Source: JAMXLO01 sp963749575 (lineage in GTDB: Bacteria; Pseudomonadota; Alphaproteobacteria; Acetobacterales; Acetobacteraceae). Taken from it: DNA of 64,000 nt. The first letter of the stretch is position 1; each line of letters opens with the position of its first letter. The DNA lies in contig CAVVNM010000011.1 of NCBI GenBank assembly GCA_963749575.1, forward strand, positions 248,001 through 312,000. The letters are read 5' to 3'. The notes beneath the pieces are model-generated. The model saw only the letters and a list, made by a program, of their open reading frames with translations. It was not told the origin of the DNA and searched no databases. Shown here one piece after another: positions 56,876 through 64,000 of this stretch. The position numbers and the translations under genes were made by a program.

Positions 56876-57754
56876 GGACCTGTTCACCCAGCTGTCCGGC
56901 AGCTTGCTGGCTTTCGTCTACCACTGCTTCGACCGCATCGTCATATACGGCTACCTCAGCGGGCTGTCGCGGCCCGAGCGGGTGGTGAACTTCTTCCATC
57001 AAGTCGTTGGCGTTCCCGTGGCCCGCAGGGAGATCCTGAGCCAGCGCACCGCCGACTACCAGAACTGGATGGAAGCATTCGCTCGCAATCATCACATCCC
57101 GATCGAATGGGCCGAAAAGGGCGTGCGCAAGGAAGACCATGTCCTGCCGTGGCAACGCCGCATGGTGCGGGCGGATAGCTACGGCGTCTATTACATCCTC
57201 AAGAGCATCGACAGGAGCCGACCTTTCGCGTCACCGTGCCGAAATACCCCACCAAAAACGCCAATTATCGCATCTTGGCGCGTCAGCGCAGCCGCTTCAC
57301 CCACTACTATTTCTACATCCGCGGCCCGATGGCCATGCGGGTCGCCTCGTTCCTGCCGTTCCAGACCACGTATTACCTCAATGGCCACAGCTTCATCGAG
57401 CAGGAGCTGAACCGAGCCCAGATCGGCTTCCGCAAGGCCGACAATGCCTTTCTCGCGGTGGATGACGTTGCCGCGCTGCAGGCCGCCGCCGACCGGCTGA
57501 GCCCGGAGATCATCCGCAAACGCCTCGACTACTGGACCCTGAGCCTGGGCCCGAAGTTCTCCGCCAAGGAGCACACCCGGCTCAACCTGTCGCGCTTCTA
57601 TGCGATCACCCGGATCGAATACTGCCGCAACTTCATCTTCAAGCGGCACTTTCCCATCCACAAACTGTTCGAACGCAGCTGCGAGCTCGGTCTGTGGCGG
57701 CTCTCCGGCGACAAGATCGCCGCAATCTTCGGCACCCGGGCGAACCGCAGGATG

Positions 57755-59796
57755 TTCAGCGACAATCAAGATGGATGCCGTATTGCCTCATCCAGGAATG
57801 CTCCCGAGCGGGTCGAGCATTGCCTCACCAGAATGCTCCCGGCGCCACATCAGTTTGTCAATCGATTACACGGGTTCTGCCCTTCGCGGTGTGACCCAAG
57901 CCAGCTTTCCTGTTCGATCGGCGAGCCTGCTTTCCCGTCCCGACCTGCGCTGGCCAAGCCACGGCGCGCAGCGGAGGGGATTGGGAGGAGCAGAGCCACC
58001 CGCAGCCACGCACAGCGCGCTGTTGCGCGCGAGCATGGCGAGCACCGCACCTTCCCCGAAGTGAGCACCGTGGCACACTCCCGCTGGTCGAGGATCGGGC
58101 GTCAGCGCATCCATTGCGAAGCGTGACGTCACGAAACCGGCGCCACACCTGCTGTGTCAGCGGAGTGGAGCGATGTCTGCCCCGGCATCTCTCCAGAAGC
58201 GGCCACCCCAAACACCATTTTATGCGCCAACGCGTGCCGCCACGCCTTCACCCGACGCTGCAGCGTCCGGAGCTGCCCGTCGGGGAAGAGGCCGGGATGC
58301 GCTTGTTGCAGCCGCTCGAACAGTTCGCGCGAAGTCCGCCATGGCTCGGCCTCCCACCATTCGCGCAGCAACTCCGTCACCTTCGCGAGTGGGTCGGGAC
58401 GCCGACGCCCGCGCGGAGCCTTCTCCTTCGGCTTCCTGGACGGGCGCACCTCGCCGTCTTGCCATGCCGTGCGCAGTCCGGACAGGAATTGCTCCAGCGT
58501 CGAAGCGGAAGGCTCCGTCGCCTCGCCAACGACCGGACGGTCGGCGTGTGCAACCAGCTCCTGCTGGACTTCCCGGATCGTTTTCAGCAATCGAACCGGG
58601 TCCAGCGTGGCAAAAGTGGCCGTTGCGCGGCGACGGACCTCCTCGTTGCTCCGCGCATCGGCCAGCAATCGCTGATAGGGCGTGGCCGGGGGATGATATT
58701 TTTGCTGACCTTCGCGCCATCACGAACTTTTCCGGCCAGCTTGAACGACGGCTGGAAGAAGTTCACAAACAGCCGCAACGCCGCATACAGCCGGCCCAGT
58801 GCCGCCGCCGCTTCCAGACCCTCGTAACGCCGGTAGCCAACCACGCGCCTGACCACGGCCCCGTTCTTCTGCTCGACCCAAGCCTGGTCGTTCTTGCGAT
58901 ACGGACGGCATCGCGTGAACACCAGCCCCGCCTCTGAACAGTAGCTTTTGATCGTCTCGTTCATGAACACGCTGTCGTTGTCCGTGTCGAACCCGAGCAG
59001 CGGGAATGGCATTCGTTGGCGCAGCTCGCTCAACACTTCGGCCAACAACTTTTGTTCGCGCACCAGCACCGGCGCGCACTCCGTCCAGCCCGTCGCGATG
59101 TCCGTCAGCGTCAAGGTCTGCACGAAGCTGCCCTTTGCTGTGGGTCCGCTGTGTGCCACTAGGTCCGCTTCGACGAACCCCGGCGCCGGGTCGTCCCACC
59201 CATCGAAGGTCCGCACCGCGACGCTGCGCCGGACCGCCGCCGAAGGCGGCGCGTGACGGCGCTGCCTTCCCGCTCCCGGTTCCCTGGCCTGGCGCAGTGC
59301 CCGGTCGATCGTGGCAGCACTCATCGTCTGTAATCCGGTGCGCACCTCCGGTGTGAGCTGAAGATGCCCGTGCCGTTCCATCGCTTCGACCAGGATCGGC
59401 ACCAGCGCCCGCAGCAGTTTGCCGCAAACCCGATCTGAGGCGTCCCAGAGTACGATCAGTGCCTCGCGCACAGCCTCATTATATAAGCGCCGCGCGGGCC
59501 GTGGGCCCAACCGCTGATACGTTCGCCCCGCACGCAGCAGACGCATCGCGTGCTTGCGATGCAGACCACTCACCGCAACGAATTCATCCAGGATACGCCC
59601 TCGTTCCTTCCGGTTGCTCGTGGCATAACGTGTCACCAGCGCACCGACCAACTCATCTCGTGTTGCCATACTGATCCGCCCCATCTCCGCTCCCCAAGCC
59701 CCTCTGCTCGGGAGCAAGTTACGTGAGGCAGCGGGTCAGCCTCCGGGAGCATTTCAGGCGAGGCAATGCGGCCACCATCCTGATTGTCGCGCTACA
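57755..59796 (-). mobile_element. rve-type insertion sequence with imperfect inverted ends and 8 bp target duplication
   Basis: The 8-base direct repeat GCAGGATG occurs at 57747-57754 and 59797-59804 and brackets the element. The left end TTCAGCGACAATCAAGATGG and the complement of the right end, TGTAGCGCGACAATCAGGAT, form imperfect inverted repeats, continuing to GCATTGCCTC-like sequence. Subterminal copies of AATGCTCCCG occur near both ends, likely transposase sites. The 374 bp between the left end and the transposase stop holds no gene. Confidence 0.8.
58129..59669 (-). pseudogene. DDE (integrase-core) transposase, frameshifted at an A-run
   Basis: Frame one starts MATRDELVGALVTRYATSNR (ATG 59669), with GLHRKHAMRLLRAGRTYQRL as HTH, then FVEADLVAHSGPTAKGSFVQ (first Asp), LLGFDTDNDSVFMNETIKSY (second Asp) and RKNDQAWVEQKNGAVVRRVV (Glu). 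At the five-A run near 58703 one A appears missing; the other frame continues PPATPYQRLLADARSNEEVR to the stop at 58129. The shift could be a mutation, an error or programmed -1 frameshifting, which is common in IS elements. Family resembles integrase-core transposases rather than IS3. Confidence 0.75.
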
Positions 59797-60050
59797 GCAG
59801 GATGCATGGCAAACTTGCCACCATCACCGACCGCGTCGAGCACGGCCACCATGTCTTCCGTGCCTATTTCGAGCACGCCTTCCTCAAACAGTACGAAAAA
59901 AGTTCGCCACCTACCTACGCAACGATCTGGTCTCAAACAACCTCGCCGATTTCCATCTCAGGAAGGGACTGGATCATCTCCATGCCGTGCGCCAGCGGTT
60001 CCAAACCATCACAGATCGCTTCGCCAGCTTCCAGGCGCAATGGCTCAACG

Positions 60051-60480
60051 TATTCGCGCGTCGCTGCCGATCGCCGACGCAACCTCGAGCGTGGCACCGG
60101 CGGTGAGTTGGAAGATTCCATGGCTGCTGGGGTCGATAGTCGCCGACACATCGAGCGAACCCTCGATATCGATGGTGCCATTGTTGGCAATCTGTCTGAA
60201 AATTGGTGAAGGACCAGCTGTCGTTCCCGCTCACCGTGCCCGAGCCGCCCGAGAGATTGCTGATCGATCCGCTGCCTCCCGCGAGTTCCAGGGTAATGGT
60301 CGACGAATTGCCGTCCACAGACCCTTGAACACCACCGTGCGGTTGACCACCAGGCGGTTCAGCCCGCCTTGGCCGAACACACGGATCCGTGGGAAATGGT
60401 GCCGCTGTTGATGACAATTCCGGGTACGCTCGCCATGTCGACGCCGAAGTTGCGGTAAAGCAAGGCTCCACTGGTGTCGC
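60051..60480 (-). pseudogene. central fragment of the third beta-repeat protein
   Basis: In several frames from 60480 down: LLYRNFGVDMASVPGIVINS, LNRLVVNRTVVF, SSTITLELAGGSGSISNLSG, GTVSGNDSWSFTNFQ and, after more shifts, a part resembling GTIDIEGSLDVSATID. This order matches the segment just before the C-terminal block of the two intact paralogues (for instance NTLELAGGIGTISGLSAGAG in the 31569 protein). It is separated from its own C-terminus at 56158-56400 by the interrupting unit. Confidence 0.6.
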
Positions 60481-60499
60481 CCCACAGAGCGGCGGGCTC

Positions 60500-60868
60500 G
60501 CACCATGCGCACGTCGGTGGCGCCTGCGGCCATCCGAGCGCTCCACGGGCGACACGAGGCGGCAGGGCGGGATCACCAAGACGGGCAACAGCAGTGCACG
60601 GAAGGCACTGGTCGAAGCGGCTTGGACCTATCGACATTCCGCCGGTGTGGGAACCACACACCAGCGCCGCCAGCAGCAGCTGCCGCAGCGAGTGCGCGAG
60701 ATTGCTTGGAAAGCGCAGAGCCGGTTGTGCGCCCGTTATCGACGTCTCACTGCGAAGGGGAAGCGCAATACCGTGGTGATCACCGCGATCGCCCGCGAGA
60801 TCGCAGCCTTCCTGTGGGCGATTGCACGCGAGGTCGAGCCCGCGTCGGTCATACCACAGAGGACGTAG
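60500..60868 (+). pseudogene. IS110-family transposase C-terminal fragment
   Basis: Reads LRPSERSTGDTRRQGGITKT, GNSSARKALVEAAWTYRHSA and NTVVITAIAREIAAFLWAIA to TAG 60868, the Transposase_20 domain of IS110/IS116 proteins. The N-terminal RuvC-like domain is absent, the fragment abutting the beta-repeat remnant. It is a different subgroup from the IS110 copy at 28324. Confidence 0.75.
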
Positions 60869-61180
60869 CCGCGGCTCTCCTAACGCCATGGATCAGCAAA
60901 GGGATTAACGCCAACAAAGAAGACAACCGTTGTGCAAGGCTGGGGACGGGACCACGGTGGGGAACTCCCCAGCGCCGCTTGGAGGCCAGCCACGTGCCGA
61001 TGCCCGTTGTAAGACAGGGACCAGCCCCGGACGGAAACCGGAAATGCGGTATCCAACCCGCGCATCAGAGCAGGTCAACCGACGTCCAGCGGTCCCGTCT
61101 CCTGCCTTGCACAGCTACATCTAATACTGGGTCTCGCACGCAAGGCGTGCGGAAGGAAAACGCGACACACCCCTTGAATG
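60869..61180. other. junction DNA between IS110 and IS1380 remnants
   Basis: No gene is supported here. The left part is probably the 3' non-coding end of the IS110 fragment, with short G/C-rich inverted sequences (GGACCACGGTGGGGAACTCC and CAGGGACCAGCCCC); the right part is where the IS1380 transposase loses similarity. Confidence 0.35.
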
Positions 61181-62322
61181 CGGACATCAGAGCGGCGGTG
61201 TGCAGCAGCAGTCGCATCTGATTGGCCAGCGGCGAACGGCAACTGGTGCGGTCGGAGGCAAGCTGGGTCTTGTGCAGCTTGATCAGGTTCTCCGCCTGGC
61301 CGCGGGCGCAGTAGAGGCACTCATACAGCCACCACGCGGTGCCGCCGCCGATGTTGGTGACGACATAGCGGATATCGAGACCCTGCCGTGTGGCCTCGAT
61401 GCGTGCGGCGAGGCGGCGCGGCCCTGACCACGACTTCGCGCCATAACGTCTCGGTCCAGTCGCGCACCGCGTCGAGATCACCGATCGCGCGTCGTGTGCG
61501 CACCGCATCGGCAGTGGGCTCAACCTGTGCCGCCAGCACCGGGTTGCCGGACAGACCGAGAATGAAGCCGACATCGTTGGCGTCGCACCAGTCCATCACT
61601 TCCGACCTGCCATAGTGGCTGTCACCGCGGATGAGGATCCGGGTGTGCGGCCAGTGCCGGCGGATGCGCCGGCTCAGCCGGCGGAGGTGACCACGGATCT
61701 CCCTGCCGGACGGCGTCTTGCCGGGCCGCAGCAGCACCGCCACGCAGTGGCCGCTGTCCGCGTCATACACATGGATCGGCAGGAAGCACCGTTCGTCATA
61801 GTGCGCATTGAACAGTGACAGCTGCTGGTGCCCGTGCACCACGTCTACCGTGTCGTCGATGTCCAGCGTGATGCTCTGCGGCGGCCGGCGGTAGCTGCGA
61901 CACCACAGGTCGATCATCGCATAGCCCAGTCGCAGCAGCGTGCGCAGATCCGGCGCGTTCTCCCACCGCGAGATGGTCGGCTGCGAGGCGAGATCATCAC
62001 CGCTCTCCGGCAGACGCCCGCAGGCAAGCTTGAACGCCGGGTCGCAGCGCAGATCATCAAGGTCGTCCGCGTCGGGATAGCCGCAAGCGATCGCAAAGAC
62101 GCGGGCACGCAGGATGTCTTCCAGATGATGCGTGACGCGCCATGCATCTCGGTGATCGGGGATCACAGCGGCCAGTGTTGAACACAGACCAAGCTGTCGG
62201 TCGGCACCTGACAACAGCAGCACACCACCATCGGACGTCAGCCGGCCACCATCAAACGCTGCGGTCACTTTCTTGCGCTGCACCGCTGGCAGCGAGAATG
62301 GCAGCAGGGTATCGTCTTCCAT
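61181..62322 (-). pseudogene. IS1380-family transposase, frameshifted and 3'-truncated
   Basis: Starts MEDDTLLPFSLPAVQRKKVT with FDGGRLTSDGGVLLLSGADR, then FAIACGYPDADDLDDLRCDP, TLDIDDTVDVVHGHQQLSLF (first Asp) and ILIRGDSHYGRSEVMDWCDA (second Asp), all IS1380 hallmarks. A +1 shift near 61440 moves the frame; the continuation reads YVVTNIGGGTAWWLYECLYC and ARGQAENLIKLHKTQLASDR, containing the Glu motif. After LLLHTAALM the usual C-terminus is missing. Confidence 0.8.
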
Positions 62323-62394
62323 GGCGGGTGTGGCAGCCCCCGATTCGCCCAGAGGTTGGTCTCGACACCCAAATCTCTCCGCTACATCAGCCGC

Positions 62395-62724
62395 TTACAC
62401 CACATCCGCCAGCGACTCCCTGCTATGCTCGTGAATAAGACCGGCTAGGCTACTGGCAGGCTTGTCCCAGGTGCCGTCTGCGTTGCAGTGAAAACACGTG
62501 GTGGCATTCTTCGCGATATCGGTGAAATTCACCAGCGATCCGGGGCTATAGACGGCACTTCCCCAGAAACAGAAGTGCTGCCTGCTGGCATCGAGCGTCA
62601 GATTGAGCTCGTTGATGGTTGGATGTTCAGAACCTTGCGCTGCCGCCGCCTGCATTGGCTGCTCCGCCAACGCCCCATAAACGAAGAACACCCAGATGGT
62701 CAAAGCCGCCTGCAACCGGGCCAT
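62395..62724 (-). CDS. small secreted protein (DUF1496-like)
   Basis: 109 residues. MARLQAALTIWVFFVYGALA is a signal peptide; the mature part has LDASRQHFCFWGSAVYSPGS and TTCFHCNADGTWDK, with three cysteines and a W, resembling the short DUF1496 pattern (Cys ... YSPGS ... Cys ... W). The protein is presumably periplasmic or secreted; function unknown. The last dozen residues reach the edge of the IS1380 remnant, so the natural C-terminus might be altered. Confidence 0.55.
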   Translation of the reverse strand: MARLQAALTIWVFFVYGALAEQPMQAAAAQGSEHPTINELNLTLDASRQHFCFWGSAVYSPGSLVNFTDIAKNATTCFHCNADGTWDKPASSLAGLIHEHSRESLADVV

Positions 62725-62892
62725 ATTTCACCATTCTCCTCTACACCATTCTGCGCAAGCAAGATCACCGCCTCCCTGCCAATGGTCAACTTCGCCGATT
62801 GATCTAGAACTCGCAATGATCGAATGAGGGGTTGCGGCTGCCGTGACCGCAGTTGCAGTCTGACCCCTGAGATCGAAGGACCTTGCATTGAC

Positions 62893-63726
62893 ATGCTCCG
62901 AGCTTCGGCGGGCGCACCGCTTCCTGCAACAGGAGGAACCAGGGCGGCAACGACAGCATCGGTCACGCTGCTCCGTCGGGCTCTGCTTGGATGTTTATTC
63001 ATCGTAATTGTTTGCTCCTCGGCCTTCGGCGCGCCGCCAAGTCCTGCTACGAGCCATCCATGTGACGTGGCAATATCCATCGCAGAGCAGCGGCTCAGCA
63101 TACCTCCTCGCCTCCTCGCCGCGATAGGCGTCACTGAAACTGGCCGAAGGGATCCGCTCGATGGCTCAATGCATCCCTGGCCATGGGCGGCGAACGCCGA
63201 GGGCCGCTCTTTGTTCTACAGCACGCAGGCCGAAGCAGTGGCCGGAGTGCGAGCGTTGCAGGAAGAAGGCGTGCGCTCCATCGACATCGGCTGCATGCAG
63301 ATCAATCTCGTGCATCATCCGGACGCCTTCGCCAGCCTCGAAGCGGGCTTCGATCCTTTAATCAATGCCCTCTACGCGGCGCGGTTCCTGCGGGAACTGT
63401 TTGCGCGGAACGGCGACTGGAGCCAAGCGGCCGGACTTTACCACTCGGCAACCACCGAACTCGGCGCCCCCTACAGAAGCATGGTCATGGCGCGCTGGCT
63501 CGGTCAGCGCGCCGCCCCAACGGCTGCGCCGTTGCCTGACACGGCCCGTGCCTGGGCCGCGACTCTGGTGGCCGGTTCGTCCGGCCTATGGCAGGGCATG
63601 GCCGTACCAGCCAAGCACGGTGGCCTCGCCGGAGCACGCGGCCTGGTCGCGGGTGTGGGCGTCCCGGGTTGGGGGACGGCGAGCACGCAGTTCGCCTATG
63701 CTGGCCTGCCCAAAGATGCGCGATGA
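62893..63726 (+). CDS. lytic transglycosylase-like protein (SLT domain)
   Basis: 277 residues from the ATG at 62893 (open frame from 62824). A signal-like hydrophobic stretch ALLGCLFIVIVCSSAFGAPP precedes CDVAISIAEQRLSIPPRLLA, then AIGVTETGRRD, with the catalytic Glu of the SLT fold in VTETGR, and GCMQINLVHHPDAF, the GxMQ(I)N motif, and NALYAARFLRELF. These match Slt-like murein transglycosylases that cut peptidoglycan with anhydro-product formation; such proteins often support secretion systems or flagella. The C-terminal 80 residues are Ala/Gly/Pro-rich. Start is uncertain because the basic N-terminal residues are atypical. Confidence 0.75.
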   Translation: MLRASAGAPLPATGGTRAATTASVTLLRRALLGCLFIVIVCSSAFGAPPSPATSHPCDVAISIAEQRLSIPPRLLAAIGVTETGRRDPLDGSMHPWPWAANAEGRSLFYSTQAEAVAGVRALQEEGVRSIDIGCMQINLVHHPDAFASLEAGFDPLINALYAARFLRELFARNGDWSQAAGLYHSATTELGAPYRSMVMARWLGQRAAPTAAPLPDTARAWAATLVAGSSGLWQGMAVPAKHGGLAGARGLVAGVGVPGWGTASTQFAYAGLPKDAR

Positions 63727-63734
63727 CGGATCCG

Positions 63735-64000
63735 TCATAGAGCGAAATGCAGACTGATTAACACGAGGTTTCGTTGGTAGTTCCCGTTGTTCAGCGTCGT
63801 GGCGCTAAAAGGGCCGGCCAACGCCGAACTGGCGACGCCGTTCTTTGCGCTGAAGTCATAGTCGAACGACAGCCGCATGTTGCGGTTCATTAGCCAATTG
63901 ACGCCGCCGCCGAACGTGAAGGCGGTCTGCGTGGTACCGCCTTGCAGATACTGGGCGATCTGCAGTCCTGCCCTCCCCTGCAGCAGCACGTTGCGCAGGT
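63735..64000 (-). CDS. outer-membrane beta-barrel protein, C-terminal part (cut by window edge)
   Basis: Eighty-odd residues are visible, ending in a stop at 63735. FGGGVNWLMNRNMRLSFDYD and NYQRNLVLISLHFAL alternate hydrophobic and polar residues, as in transmembrane beta-strands, with repeated turns (MNRN, LNNGNYQ), matching the C-terminal strands of BBP2-type outer-membrane barrels often found in polysaccharide loci. The N-terminus lies beyond the window, so family and length cannot be judged. It converges with the transglycosylase gene 8 bp away. Confidence 0.65.
   Translation of the reverse strand, partial: LRNVLLQGRAGLQIAQYLQGGTTQTAFTFGGGVNWLMNRNMRLSFDYDFSAKNGVASSALAGPFSATTLNNGNYQRNLVLISLHFAL

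Larger units (their letters stand above)
56874..60050 (+). pseudogene. conserved hypothetical protein, split by an IS and 3'-truncated
   Basis: The first segment reads MDLFTQLSGSLLAFVYHCFD and RIVIYGYLSGLSRPERVVNF; a missing base near 57215 changes frame, then FRVTVPKYPTKNANYRILAR, LNRAQIGFRKADNAFLAVDD and HKLFERSCELGLWRLSGDK follow to NRRM at 57754. An IS sits at 57755-59796, after which HGKLATITDRVEHGHHVFRA continues in frame; two extra bases near 59900 then shift it, and LADFHLRKGLDHLHAVRQRF ends at QWLNV near 60050 where the 3' part is missing. I recall uninterrupted relatives of several hundred residues with no assigned function. Confidence 0.65.

Overview
The window is GC-rich chromosomal DNA whose gene content (peptide and amino-acid ABC transporters, FAD/SelD fusion, MCP-PilZ protein, hybrid PAS kinase, Wzc/GumC-type exopolysaccharide genes, very long Gly/Ser/Thr/Asn-rich beta-repeat proteins) suggests an alphaproteobacterium, probably near Rhodospirillales/Acetobacteraceae. 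That placement is an inference from style and content; no rRNA or tRNA gene is visible.

Left part (1-15.7 kb), mainly metabolism and sensing: an edge-truncated NnrE gene, a 3-hydroxyacyl-CoA dehydrogenase-family gene, a gamma-glutamylcyclotransferase-like gene, a minus-strand peptide-transporter operon (DUF1028 protein, binding protein, two permeases; no ATPases here), a fused FAD-oxidoreductase/selenophosphate synthase, a Tat-type ABC binding protein, a hybrid histidine kinase, an acyl-CoA synthetase, a HAD dehalogenase, and a sensorless chemoreceptor fragment carrying a PilZ domain.

Middle part (15.7-31.6 kb), a mobile-element graveyard: AT-richer cargo (a HEPN/MltR-like protein, a possible ART-like protein with an excisionase-like HTH partner, a phage capsid N-terminus) is interleaved with ISAzo13, IS91, a large serine recombinase cassette, an IS4 element with a passenger gene, the 5' part of a group II intron, fused IS630/IS1595 remnants, IS5, IS110 with a candidate bridge-RNA leader, and two IS66-like copies in tandem. 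Most transposases are broken.

Right-centre part (31.6-56.1 kb), an exopolysaccharide locus. A minus-strand series encodes a GT4 glycosyltransferase, asparagine synthase-like protein, Wzc-like tyrosine kinase, two kinase-like P-loop proteins and a flippase, ending in two huge beta-repeat proteins, one fused to a phosphoesterase domain. A plus-strand operon across a 420 bp divergent promoter region encodes a sugar nucleotidyltransferase, aminotransferase, initiating sugar transferase, LegB-like dehydratase, GlmS, a LuxR-type regulator and a UDP-glucuronate 4-epimerase-like enzyme. Together these would make nucleotide sugars, load the lipid carrier, flip and polymerise the polymer.

Right end (56.1-64 kb): a third, wrecked beta-repeat paralogue interrupted by a conserved two-gene unit, which is itself split by an rve-type IS with an 8 bp target duplication; then IS110 and IS1380 remnants, a small secreted protein, a lytic-transglycosylase-like protein and the C-terminus of an outer-membrane beta-barrel protein.

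Throughout, many otherwise intact host genes carry single-base shifts, and ten such shifts outside mobile elements are all of the +1 type. This may be a sequencing artefact, so calls marked frameshifted should be read as probable full-length genes.
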